From an uncultured Gemella sp. (GTDB lineage: Bacteria > Bacillota > Bacilli > Staphylococcales > Gemellaceae), in NCBI RefSeq assembly GCF_900766305.1, contig NZ_CAAFUZ010000099.1:1-28008 (forward strand): a DNA stretch of 28,008 nucleotides, written 5' to 3'. The notes below the pieces were generated by a model. The model saw nothing but the letters and a program-made list of their open reading frames with translations. It ran no database searches and was not told the origin of the DNA. The translations under genes and the position numbers were made by a program. Shown here one piece after another: positions 8,254-16,460 of this stretch; within the stretch, counting starts at the first letter, position 1, and the number at the start of each line of letters is the position of its first letter.

Positions 8254-9868
8254 ATGAGGAGTGATAAAAGGTTGAGAAAAAAACATAAAACATTAACTAG
8301 GTTAATGTTGATAATGACAAGTCTGGTAGTTGTTTCATTATTAGTAACTTCATTTTTTGTTACGGAATATATAAAAAAACGAGAAGATGAGATTATTCGT
8401 CAAAAAATATATTCAACTGCAAAGGTAGTAGCTAATGATAAAGGTGTCATAGATGATGTAAAACATCATAGGAGAACCAAGGGAATTCAAGAGTATGCCA
8501 ATAGGGTATTGGAAGAAACAGGAACTGACTTTGTAGTTATCACGGATGATACTTTCACAAGATATAGTCATCCGATAAGTGAATTTGTCGGTGAAAAATT
8601 TTCTAATATACCAGACATTAGTTCGACATTCGATTCTGGAGATCACTATAGTAAGCAAAGTGGTGTTCTAGGAGATGGACTTAGATTTTTCACAACAATA
8701 AAAGATGAGAACGGTGAAAATATTGGTGTTGTGTGTGTAGGGTATACTAAAGAAACAGTAAAAAAACAAGTATTACACTCACAAGAAAAAATATTATTTG
8801 CATTATTGATAGGTATTGCAGTTGCAATTACGTTAGCAGTAGTGTATAATAGACGACTTAAACGTATATTGCTAAACTATGAACCGGAAGAAATTGCATA
8901 CAATTATATTGAGAAAAATCTTATATCCGATCATGTTTCCGAAGGAATTATTGCGATAAATATAGATAAGAAAGTTATCGTTAAGAATAGTAGCGCTAAC
9001 CAAATATTGGATAAAGCAGGATATACTAAAGTTAAAAAAGGTAAGAAGATTCCTGATCAGATGTATGAAATTTTCTTCAAGAGTATAATCGAAGAAAATC
9101 TTCAAAGTAGAGATGAAGTGATAGTTCTAAATCACATCGAAGTTCTAGTTAATAGAAATGCAATCTATCAAAATGGTAAGTTATATGGTGCTGTAGTTAC
9201 ACTACGTGACCAAAGTGAAATGAAAAAATTAATCACAGAATTAAGTGGTACAGAAAAATATAATGATAGCCTTCGAGAACAGAGTCATCACTTTATGAAT
9301 AAATTGCATGTACTGCATGGTTTAATTGAGATGAAGTCTTATGATGAAGTTGAAAAATTTATCACTTATCTAAAAGATGACTATCATGATAAAATCGGAT
9401 ATATATCTGAAAGTATTAAAGTACCAGCAATAGCAGGTTTTTTACTTGCAAAAGTTAGAGAAGCTAAACAAAAAAAATATATCGTTATTAATTGATCCAG
9501 ATTCAATGATTCTAAATCAAGAAGGTTTAGATGAACTCTTTAATGAACTTTTAATTATTCTAGGAGTACTTATAGATAACTCAATGGAATCTATAGGGGA
9601 AAAAGAAGATGGAAAAATTGTTGTTTACTTATACTTAAATACAGATGAAAATATACTATTATGTAATGTGTATGATAATGGCTGTGGAATTAGTAAGGAT
9701 ATACTGGAGAATGTATTTGAAAGAGGATATTCAACTAAAGGAGAAAACAGAGGATACGGATTAAATGCCGTTGACACAATTGTGAAAAAATATAATGGTT
9801 TAATAGACGTGGAAAGCGAAGTAGGCAAAACAAAATTTACAATAGAGATACCAATCGAGGAGGAATAA
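8254..9868 (+). pseudogene. CitA/DcuS-family sensor histidine kinase, frameshifted in an A8 tract
   Basis: The reading frame is open from 8254, breaks at a run of eight A (9470-9477) and stops at 9493-9495; the rest of the kinase continues in the +1 frame to 9868. Removing one A gives a continuous protein of about 537 aa. It has TM1 (15-38), an extracellular PAS-type sensor domain with TRYSHP (Arg103, His106, the CitA/DcuS ligand-site pattern), TM2 (180-198) and a cytoplasmic PAS domain (about 215-320). After these come a SpoB-type phosphoacceptor helix, QSHHFMNKLH (His345), and an HATPase with DNSMES, DNGCGIS and GYGLNAV. The frameshift removes the ATPase domain. ATG 8254 lacks a good ribosome site; TTG 8272, preceded by AGGAG, may be the true start. 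Family members usually sense citrate or C4-dicarboxylates; the ligand here is unknown. Confidence 0.85.
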
Positions 9869-9871
9869 TAA

Positions 9872-10552
9872 GTGAGAGTACTAATAATAGAAGACGATCC
9901 AATGGTAGCGATGATACATACAGAGTATTTTAAAAAGAAAGAACTAACTTATGACTTAAGTCATGTTACATCAATAGAAGCTGCGAGAGAATATTTAGAA
10001 AATAATGATGTTGATTTAATAGTTTTAGACAACTATTTAATCGATGGACAAGGGATTGAATACTTACCAGAATTAAAAGGATATCCAATCATTATGATAA
10101 CAGCAGCGAATGATGTTCAAACAGTAGAAGCTGCATTATCTAATGGAGTAGTAGACTACTTAGTAAAACCATTTACTTATGAAAGATTTTCACAAGCTAT
10201 TGATAAAGTTCAAGACTATGTGAAATTATTATCAAAAGAAAAAATTAATCAGGATTTAATAGATGATTACTTAAATTCTGGAAGAGTAGAGGAAGAGGAA
10301 GATAGTCTACCTAAAGGACTTTCAAAAATTACTTTGAAAAAAGTTCTAGAAGCTATCCAACAACATAACGGTGGATTTACAACTCAACAGATTGCAGATA
10401 AGTTAGATATTTCTAGAATAACGATTAGAAAATATTTAAATCACCTAGTAAATATAAATATACTAAGTGAAGATGCTGAATACTACACATCTGGAAGACC
10501 TGTATCAGTATTTACAGTTGAATCTGAAAGTAAATTGGAAAAATTATTATAA
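9872..10552 (+). CDS. CitB/DcuR-family response regulator
   Basis: This 226-aa protein has an N-terminal receiver domain with the acidic pair EDD at 7-9, phosphoacceptor Asp53 in DLIVLDNYL, Thr at MITAA near 77 and Lys in YLVKPF near 99. The C-terminal half carries a helix-turn-helix, FTTQQIADKLDISRITIRKYL (about 168-188), as in CitB/DctR-type regulators paired with CitA/DcuS kinases. It starts at GTG 9872, with GAGGAGG (9857-9863) overlapping the kinase's last codons, so the pair is coupled. Its kinase is frameshifted, so phosphorylation would depend on slippage, reversion or another donor. Likely targets are its own operon and the divergent permease. Confidence 0.92.
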   Translation: MRVLIIEDDPMVAMIHTEYFKKKELTYDLSHVTSIEAAREYLENNDVDLIVLDNYLIDGQGIEYLPELKGYPIIMITAANDVQTVEAALSNGVVDYLVKPFTYERFSQAIDKVQDYVKLLSKEKINQDLIDDYLNSGRVEEEEDSLPKGLSKITLKKVLEAIQQHNGGFTTQQIADKLDISRITIRKYLNHLVNINILSEDAEYYTSGRPVSVFTVESESKLEKLL

Positions 10553-10600
10553 TAAGGTATTATCAAAATCGTATAATAATCTATAATTTGTAATAAACAG

Positions 10601-10638
10601 AAAAACCTTCAAAACTTTAATTGTTTTGAAGGTTTTTT
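10601..10638. terminator. Bidirectional terminator
   Basis: A perfect 15-bp stem (10601-10615 with 10623-10637) has a 7-nt loop, five A at its 5' base and seven T at its 3' base. It serves the response regulator (+) and the converging membrane-protein gene (-). Confidence 0.9.
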
Positions 10639-10680
10639 TCAATATACTAAAATTAAAAGTAGATACTAATCATTCATTTT

Positions 10681-11817
10681 TTATGTACCATTTTTATACT
10701 TATTAGTGTTTTTATACTCTTCTATTATCCTATTAATTTTATCCATATCTTCTTTTTTAAAAGTTTCTTGGATTTCTTTATAAGTTAAAGTTTTTATAAC
10801 TTTCAGTTTATGATTAGTTGAAGAATAATCAGGTATTTTTATTTCGATACCATCAGACTTTTTATCTACAATAACAACGGTTGCTTTACTACCAAAATCA
10901 GAAGTAATAGTAGCATCATTACCACGAATAGAGAATGTAGTATCATATTTTAAAGTTCCTACTTGAGGATCAGTACCACCAGCTATAACAGCACGTCCTA
11001 TTAAAGCAAGTTGTAAATTATTGTATTCAGGTGTCTTAGTGAATTGTTCACTATCTTTTTTCTCTTCACCTTGATTGTTCTTTTTGCTCTTATAATTATA
11101 GAGTGATTTAAGTTCAATTTTTGATAAGTCTATTTTATCATTAGATAGAGGATACTTGTTAAAGAACTCTTCTTTAGAAGTGAAGTCCTCTTTAGTAACT
11201 ATATCTTTATACTTGCCTTTAAGGTCATGATATTTTCCAAAGTCAATATCATGAGTTATTTCATATCTGATTCCATTATCTTTTATTTTATATGTGGTAA
11301 TTCTATCAGTAAAATTTTCATTTTCATTAACGACCATAGTTTTATCTTTATAAAAAGTTGCTACAGGTTGACTACTCCTTGAATTAGTTTTGTATAGTAC
11401 GTTAAGCTTATTCTGTTTATCAATATTGTAGATAGCTATAGGACTTGCTAAATTACTATTTTCGTAAATTAACATCTCGTCTTGGCCATCTTTATCCATA
11501 TCAAAGTACGTAAATTTTAGATAATCCTTATTTTTACCTGAAGAATTATACCGTTCAATAGCATAGTTATTAAGTTCGTAATCAAACTTAGTTTCACCAG
11601 TATCCATTGCTTCTTTATATTTTTTTATTATAGGCGAATACAATTCATCATCTTTTGAAATTTTACTATAAGAATTGTAAAAATAGAATCCACCACCAAG
11701 AAGGACAATACCAAGAATACTTGCGATTATTGGAATTAATTTTGAGCGTTTCTTCTTAAGTGGAATATTATTAATATTATACCCTTTAATATTATTTTGA
11801 TTATTATTTTTATTCAT
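10681..11817 (-). CDS. Single-pass membrane protein with a calcium-loop-like motif, unknown function
   Basis: The 378-aa protein has an Asn-rich cytoplasmic head (residues 1-22), a basic KKKRSK stop-transfer flank and one membrane segment (about 27-47). The rest would lie outside the cell. The ectodomain is charged and includes FDMDKDGQDEML near residue 104, a DxDxDGxxE pattern like EF-hand or dockerin-type calcium loops. A Lys/Glu/Asn-rich low-complexity stretch near 245-265 then separates it from a beta-rich C-terminal part. There is no lipobox, sortase motif or recognisable enzyme fold. AGGAGA precedes the ATG. It appears monocistronic, flanked by its own promoter and the shared terminator. 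A surface role is an inference. Confidence 0.7.
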   Translation of the reverse strand: MNKNNNQNNIKGYNINNIPLKKKRSKLIPIIASILGIVLLGGGFYFYNSYSKISKDDELYSPIIKKYKEAMDTGETKFDYELNNYAIERYNSSGKNKDYLKFTYFDMDKDGQDEMLIYENSNLASPIAIYNIDKQNKLNVLYKTNSRSSQPVATFYKDKTMVVNENENFTDRITTYKIKDNGIRYEITHDIDFGKYHDLKGKYKDIVTKEDFTSKEEFFNKYPLSNDKIDLSKIELKSLYNYKSKKNNQGEEKKDSEQFTKTPEYNNLQLALIGRAVIAGGTDPQVGTLKYDTTFSIRGNDATITSDFGSKATVVIVDKKSDGIEIKIPDYSSTNHKLKVIKTLTYKEIQETFKKEDMDKINRIIEEYKNTNKYKNGT

Positions 11818-11847
11818 AAAACTCTCCTAAAAATATCTTTTATAAAT

Positions 11848-11876
11848 ATTATAAAATAAAAGTTAATAATTTTAAA
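11848..11876 (-). promoter_or_regulatory. Promoter for the 378-aa membrane protein
   Basis: On the - strand, TTTAAA (11871-11876) and TATAAT (11848-11853) are separated by 17 bp, about 30 bp before the start codon. Confidence 0.6.
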
Positions 11877-11879
11877 GAA

Positions 11880-11927
11880 AAAATAAAAACTCCTAACATC
11901 TTATGTGAATAAGAAATTAAGAGTTTT
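11880..11927 (-). terminator. Terminator after prmA
   Basis: Arms at 11917-11927 and 11886-11896 pair over 11 bp on the - strand with one G-U, followed by a T-rich tract. Confidence 0.75.
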
Positions 11928-11933
11928 ATTATC

Positions 11934-12869
11934 TTATTTTGTAACTACGAATGAATACCATCCGTTATCAGAAGTTTCTTCAACAAGTTTGAAACCACGT
12001 TCTAACATTTTTTCAAGAAGTTCGTCTTTCTTCTCTTCGATAATACCAGAAGTGATGTAGTAACCACCATCTTCTAATAAGTTATATGCATCATCAATCA
12101 TAAGCTCGATGATGTGAGCAAGAATGTTCGCCACGATAATGTTATATTTTTTAGTTTCTTTTGTAAGAAGACTAGCTTGATCAACTTCGATTCTTTTCTC
12201 AAGATTATTTAATGCGAAGTTCTCAAACGAAACATCAACAGCAAGCTTATCTAAGTCAACAGCTTTTATATTACCGTCAGTTAAATAACTGGCCGCGATA
12301 CTTAAAATACCACTACCGCAACCAACATCGATAACATTGTCAGTTCTTTGAACATATTTTTCAAGGTTTTTAATACATAGAGAAGTAGTTTCGTGACCAC
12401 CAGTACCAAAAGCCATACCAGGATCGATGTTTATAATATATTTATCTTCAGTATTTTCATATTCACGCCATGTAGGTACAATAACGAATTTTTCACCGAT
12501 ATTAAGAATATCGAAATAATCTTTCCAAGAATTTTCCCAATCACTATCTTGAATAATAGTAGTTTCAATTTTGAAGAAATCTCCAATGTTGATATTTTCA
12601 CCTAAAGCAAGAAGCTCAGTTTCAAAACGTTTGAAAGTTTCTTCGTCAAAATTTAGCTCATTGATGTATCCTTTAACGATAACTCCGACTTCAGGATAAT
12701 CAGCAGGACTAAGCTCAACGATAGTACCGAAATCATCATGTAAGTTCTCCTCAAGAGTAGTAGGATCTTCGATAGCAACCCCAGTTGAACCATAATCAAG
12801 AAGAATAGACTCAACTATTTCACTAGCTTCATTAGTAGTATGAATTGTAATTTCAACCCAATTTTCCAT
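11934..12869 (-). CDS. prmA: Ribosomal protein L11 methyltransferase
   Basis: PrmA trimethylates lysines of ribosomal protein L11 using S-adenosylmethionine. The ATG at 12869 is preceded by GTGAGG at a proper distance; the in-frame GTG at 12881 is itself part of that ribosome site, so I use the shorter, 311-aa form. The N-terminal substrate-recognition domain (about 1-95) is followed by a Rossmann methyltransferase domain. That domain carries the family signature DPGMAFGTGGHETT at 149-162, SAM motif I DVGCGSG at 181-187 and IIVANIL near 243. Length and motif order are typical. It appears to be transcribed alone, with its own -10 region upstream and a terminator downstream. Confidence 0.96.
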   Translation of the reverse strand: MENWVEITIHTTNEASEIVESILLDYGSTGVAIEDPTTLEENLHDDFGTIVELSPADYPEVGVIVKGYINELNFDEETFKRFETELLALGENINIGDFFKIETTIIQDSDWENSWKDYFDILNIGEKFVIVPTWREYENTEDKYIINIDPGMAFGTGGHETTSLCIKNLEKYVQRTDNVIDVGCGSGILSIAASYLTDGNIKAVDLDKLAVDVSFENFALNNLEKRIEVDQASLLTKETKKYNIIVANILAHIIELMIDDAYNLLEDGGYYITSGIIEEKKDELLEKMLERGFKLVEETSDNGWYSFVVTK

Positions 12870-12939
12870 TGTATACCTCACAAATATTTTATTTTTACAT
12901 ATTAACTAGAGTATTCTAGTAATCTACATACCTACACAT

Positions 12940-12945
12940 ATTATA
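12940..12945 (-). promoter_or_regulatory. Candidate -10 element for prmA
   Basis: TATAAT lies on the - strand 70 bp before the prmA start, with no good -35 at standard spacing. The rest of the gap 12870-13161 shows only a small inverted repeat (ACTAGA-GTAT-TCTAGT, 12905-12920) in the leader and no gene. Confidence 0.4.
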
Positions 12946-13161
12946 CTATTTTCAATATTTAAGCAACTAAAAAGGTGAGGTAGTCGTTAATATTTCGTGT
13001 GTAGAATATACTAGGAAATATTTTCCCATTAAAATATTCTAAAAATTCTAGCGAGATATGAAATTAGAAAATATGTACGGTAAAGGCGTAGTGGTTTATC
13101 TTTATATTAAGAGTGTAAAGTCGTCATTTAAAATATTTTATAAAAGAATTTGAATAAGTAG

Positions 13162-13190
13162 TTGACATATATAAAATATGATGTTAAACT
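13162..13190 (+). promoter_or_regulatory. Promoter of the Rrf2-oxidoreductase operon
   Basis: A consensus -35 TTGACA (13162-13167) is followed at 17 bp by TAAACT (13185-13190), with TGT directly before it (extended -10). Confidence 0.75.
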
Positions 13191-13193
13191 TAT

Positions 13194-13218
13194 ACTTGTA
13201 TCAGGTACGAGAACAAGT
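13194..13218. promoter_or_regulatory. Inverted repeat at the transcription start, candidate Rrf2 operator
   Basis: ACTTGT (13194-13199) and ACAAGT (13213-13218) form 6-bp arms 13 bp apart. They start just after the -10 and cover the expected transcription start, a position suited to autorepression by the regulator encoded next. Confidence 0.5.
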
Positions 13219-13270
13219 TAAAAAATTGAATTAGGATAATTTTAGAAAAAGACAGTTAAAGGAGAAAAAT

Positions 13271-13687
13271 ATGGATACAAAATTTTCAGTAGCATTACAC
13301 ATACTAATATATATTTCAGAAACAGATAAAGTAGTTTCTTCGGAGCTACTAGCCAAAAGTGTTAACACGAACAGCAGTCACATAAGAAAGATTCTTGCAG
13401 TGTTAAAAAAAGGTGGACTAATAGAAAGTCAACAAGGAAAAACTGGAATAACATTGGCAAAAGAGCCTAAAGATATTACATTATCAGAAATTTATCAAAT
13501 TATTTATCCTGATAAATACTTAGTAAATATCCATGAAGGTGCTGATAAAGAATGCCCAGTTGGTTTAAATATCGAAAATTTATTACAGCCAGTATTTAAT
13601 GAAGCACAAGAGGCTTTTTATAAAAAACTTGAAAGTAAAACATTAGAAAAATTAATTAAAGAATTATACATAATAGGAGAAAAATAA
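13271..13687 (+). CDS. Rrf2-family transcriptional repressor, non-Fe-S type
   Basis: The 138-aa protein has the Rrf2 winged helix: KFSVALHILIYIS at 4-16, recognition helix NSSHIRKILAVLKKGGL at 34-50 and the wing SQQGKTGITL at 53-62. Fe-S members of the family such as IscR and NsrR use three cysteines; here only Cys95 (in KECPVG) is present, so cluster binding is unlikely. It resembles the YwnA-like group, which typically sits beside oxidoreductases. A single-cysteine thiol switch responding to electrophiles or oxidants is an inference. AAAGGAG (13257-13263) precedes the ATG. The oxidoreductase starts 3 nt after its stop, so they form an operon. Confidence 0.92.
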   Translation: MDTKFSVALHILIYISETDKVVSSELLAKSVNTNSSHIRKILAVLKKGGLIESQQGKTGITLAKEPKDITLSEIYQIIYPDKYLVNIHEGADKECPVGLNIENLLQPVFNEAQEAFYKKLESKTLEKLIKELYIIGEK

Positions 13688-13690
13688 ACA

Positions 13691-14692
13691 ATGAAAGCAG
13701 CAGTACACACAAAATATAATAAAAATAATATAGAACTTGAAATTAGAGAAGTAGCAGTACCTACAATAAATGAAAATGAAGTGTTGGTAAAGGTTACAGC
13801 AGCTGGAGTAAACCCACTAGATAACATGATTTCACGCGGAGAAGTGAAGATTATCGTATCTTATGCACTTCCACAAGTTGCAGGTAATGAAGTAGTAGGT
13901 ATTATCAAACAAAAAGGAAGTAATGTAGCTAATTTTGAAATTGGAGATAGAGTATTCTCTAGATTACCATTAGATAAAATCGGAGCTTTTGCTGAATATG
14001 TAGCTATTAATCAAGATGCAATCGCTAAAGTACCAGATTATCTAACTGATGAAGAAGCAGCAGCCGTTCCATTAACAGCATTAACAATTATGCAAGCTTT
14101 AGAACTTATGGGAGCAGAATCAGAAAAAACAATCTTCATCTCAGGAGGAACAGGTGGAGTAGGTGGTATGGCTATTCCTATCGCTAAAGCAAAAGGATTA
14201 ACAGTAATTACTAATGGTAGTGTAGAAAATAAAGAACGTGTAGAAAAATTAGGTGTTGATCAATTCATCGACTATAAAACAACAGATTACACTAAAGTAT
14301 TAAAAGATGTTGATTATGTGCTAGATACTTTAGGAGGAGCAGAAACTGAAAAACAAATGACTATTATGAAATCTGGAGGTAAATTAGTTTCATTAAGAGC
14401 TATGCCAAATGGAAGTTTCGCTAAACGTATGAACTTAGCTTGGTGGAAACAATTAATCTTAGATTTAGCTGGTAGAAAATTCGATAAAATGGCAAATAAA
14501 TATGGAGTATCATATGACTTCATTTTCGTAGAGTCAAATGGCAAACAACTTCAAGAAGTAGCTGACATTTTCACAAAATTAGAAATTAAACCATCTATAG
14601 ATACGGTGTTTGACTTTAAAGATGTAAATAAAGCATTAGATAAAGTAGCAAATGGACGTTCAAGAGGTAAAACAGTTTTAAGTTTTAAATAA
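13691..14692 (+). CDS. Zinc-independent NAD(P)H-dependent quinone-oxidoreductase-like MDR enzyme
   Basis: The 333-aa protein belongs to the medium-chain dehydrogenase/reductase superfamily, quinone oxidoreductase branch. It shows the N-terminal GroES-like fold (AAGVNPLDNMISRG at 37-50, GNEVVG at 65-70, GDRVFSR at 85-91) and the nucleotide-binding GGTGGVGG at 152-159. The zinc-binding cysteine cluster and catalytic-zinc ligands of alcohol dehydrogenases are absent. The natural substrate is probably a quinone or reactive enone, but it cannot be determined. It lies 3 nt behind the Rrf2 gene and is presumably repressed by it until oxidative or electrophile stress. Confidence 0.92.
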   Translation: MKAAVHTKYNKNNIELEIREVAVPTINENEVLVKVTAAGVNPLDNMISRGEVKIIVSYALPQVAGNEVVGIIKQKGSNVANFEIGDRVFSRLPLDKIGAFAEYVAINQDAIAKVPDYLTDEEAAAVPLTALTIMQALELMGAESEKTIFISGGTGGVGGMAIPIAKAKGLTVITNGSVENKERVEKLGVDQFIDYKTTDYTKVLKDVDYVLDTLGGAETEKQMTIMKSGGKLVSLRAMPNGSFAKRMNLAWWKQLILDLAGRKFDKMANKYGVSYDFIFVESNGKQLQEVADIFTKLEIKPSIDTVFDFKDVNKALDKVANGRSRGKTVLSFK

Positions 14693-14712
14693 TATAAAAA
14701 TATAGAAATAAT

Positions 14713-14781
14713 AAGAGATGCGAGCGACTAGAAAATTATGATTTCTTAGTAATCAATTTTGCAAGTCGCTCATATTATCTC
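14713..14781 (+). terminator. Long hairpin between the oxidoreductase and the hydrolase
   Basis: GAGCGACT (14722-14729) pairs with AGTCGCTC (14764-14771). Inner AAAATT/AATTTT (14732-14737, 14755-14760) and outer GAGAT/TATCTC segments add further pairing. No U-tract follows, so it may be an attenuator or RNA-stability element rather than a strong terminator. Confidence 0.5.
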
Positions 14782-14818
14782 AAAATATCAACAAACATAA
14801 TAAAGTTAGGAGACAATC

Positions 14819-15656
14819 ATGTCATATATAAATAAAAAAAAATGAATACATTAATGTTAATGGATTAAAAACAGCATATAGAGAAATTAACAAAGGTAAA
14901 TCAGAAAGACCATTAGTGATGTTAGTACACTTAGCGGCGACAATGGATAATTGGGATCCGAAATTTATCGATCTAGTAGCAGAAAAACATCATATTATTT
15001 TATTAGACCTACCAGGAGTTGGGGGAAGTGAAGGAAAGGTAGCTACATCGATTCCAGGGATGGCACAACAATCAATAGATATTATTAAAGAATTAGGTTA
15101 CAGTAAAATTAACTTACTAGGATTATCAATGGGTGGAATGATCGCTCAAGAAGTAACAAGATTAAATAATGATTTAGTAGAAAAATTGATATTAGTAGGA
15201 ACAGGACCAAGAGATGGAGAAGGAATTGGAACTGTAACTAGTACAACTTTTAAATTTATGCTTAAAGCAGGATTAAATAGGGTAGATCCTAAGAGATTTA
15301 TCTTCTATAACCACGATGAAAAAGGAAAAATTGAAGCGAATAAAGTACTAGATAGATTAGCAAGTCATAGTAAAGAAAATTCAGATTCTGAAATGAAAGT
15401 TCTTAGCTTCTTAAGACAATTAAAAGCAATCAAACGTTGGAGTACAGTAGGATTTGATGATTTGAAATTTATTACTCAACCTACACTAATCGTAAATGGG
15501 GATAAAGACTTAATGGTTCCTACAGTTAACTCATATAATATGCATCAAAAAATAGAAAATAGCAAATTAATAATTTATCCAAATGCAGCACACGGATCAT
15601 TATTCCAATACGCAGATGAATTTTCAAAAGAGTTAATAGAATTTTTAGGAGAATAA
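14819..15656 (+). pseudogene. Alpha/beta hydrolase, frameshifted in an A9 tract near the start
   Basis: TAGGAG precedes ATG 14819, but after MSYINKKK the frame ends at TGA 14843-14845, just past nine A (14834-14842). Dropping one A gives MSYINKKNEYINVNGLKTAY and an open frame to 15656, about 278 aa, which is the normal alpha/beta-hydrolase length with its typical N-terminal beta strand. The fold shows DLPGVGGSEG near residue 64, the nucleophile elbow GLSMGG (Ser103 in the restored numbering), Asp in NGDKDLMVP and His in NAAHGSLF. Catalytic residues are therefore intact and only the first eight codons are out of frame. Without the shift, internal starts near 14916 would lack the first strand and have no clear ribosome site. 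The substrate is unknown. Confidence 0.85.
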
Positions 15657-15823
15657 GAAACCAAACTAATTAAAAGTAGCTTATTAGAAAGTAATTATAC
15701 TTAAGACACACGGTTTATTAACCTTAAAATCTAGAAGAACAAAGTAAATATCAGAGATAATATTCTTTGATAAAACTTATTATCATATTATATTCTTAGT
15801 AATATTTAAAATGAATAAAATCC

Positions 15824-15852
15824 TTGACAATAACGGTCGTTTAGTATAATAT
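15824..15852 (+). promoter_or_regulatory. Promoter of the gatCAB T-box operon
   Basis: TTGACA (15824-15829) is followed by TATAAT at 15845-15850 (15-bp spacing, short) or TAATAT at 15847-15852 (17 bp). The stretch between the hydrolase stop and this promoter (15657-15823) holds only a weak hairpin near 15748-15771 and no gene. Confidence 0.65.
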
Positions 15853-15857
15853 AGACT

Positions 15858-16088
15858 AAGTAAACCGTAATATAAAATATTAGTAAAGAGACTTTTATTT
15901 CATGTTTTTTTTAGAAGAGAGTTTAATCCGGAGGCTGAAAGATTAAATAATAATGATTGAAATAAGCAACACTCTTTATAAAACCGAATATGAATTGAAA
16001 GGTATCAGGAGACTGATATGAATTCGGGTGGCACCACGAAACTAGTAATCGTCCCATGTAGTTAAATAACTATATGGGGCGTTTTTTT
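15858..16088 (+). promoter_or_regulatory. T-box riboswitch leader of gatCAB, probably Asn-tRNA specific
   Basis: A T-box leader pairs with an uncharged tRNA and lets transcription continue when that tRNA is poorly aminoacylated. The T-box core GGGTGGCACCACG is at 16026-16038. It is followed by a competing terminator (arms 16050-16063 and 16068-16081, then seven T). Stem I is bounded by AAAGAG (15885-15890) and CTCTTT (15972-15977), with an inner helix 15895-15902/15958-15965. The 3' side of the loop between them reads GCAACA, which puts AAC (15968-15970, Asn) followed by a purine in the specifier position. The tRNA-pairing UGGC predicts discriminator base G, consistent with tRNA-Asn. The specifier is my fold by eye and is less certain than the T-box itself. 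Confidence 0.9.
16050..16088 (+). terminator. Regulated terminator of the T-box leader
   Basis: A 14-bp stem with G-U pairs (16050-16063 with 16068-16081) is followed by TTTTTTT (16082-16088). Its 5' arm, containing GTCCC, would alternatively pair with the GGG of the T-box to form the antiterminator. Confidence 0.9.
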
Positions 16089-16152
16089 ATTTCAAATTAT
16101 ACGAGGTTTGCTAATATTAGAATTTAAAATTGATAAAAATATGGAGGCACTT

Positions 16153-16443
16153 ATGACAACAATTACGAAAGAACAAGTAGCTCACATCGCTCATCTTTCT
16201 AGATTAGAAATCCAAGAAAGTGAAGTAGATGGGTACATCGAAAAATTAGAAAAAGTTGTAGATTTATTCGATACAATTAACAGCGCACCAACAGAAAATG
16301 TAAAACCAACTTACCACGTTCTAGACTTAGTTAATGTATTTAGAGAAGACGTAGCTCATGAAGGAATGGATAGAGAAGAAGTTCTTAAAAACTCTAAAGA
16401 AACTGAAGCAGGACAATTCAAAGTACCTACTATTATTGAATAA
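16153..16443 (+). CDS. gatC: Asp-tRNA(Asn)/Glu-tRNA(Gln) amidotransferase subunit C
   Basis: GatC is the small subunit that holds GatA and GatB together. I start it at ATG 16153, after GGAGG (16143-16147); this gives 96 aa, the usual size, beginning MTTITKEQVAHIAHLSRLE, which is the conserved GatC opening. A longer in-frame start at 16108 has no ribosome site and would add 15 untypical residues. The KVVDLFDTIN helix and the later FREDVAHEGMDREEVL are also characteristic. It is the first gene of gatCAB, under T-box control. Confidence 0.95.
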   Translation: MTTITKEQVAHIAHLSRLEIQESEVDGYIEKLEKVVDLFDTINSAPTENVKPTYHVLDLVNVFREDVAHEGMDREEVLKNSKETEAGQFKVPTIIE

Positions 16444-16460
16444 AATAAGGAGATAATTTA

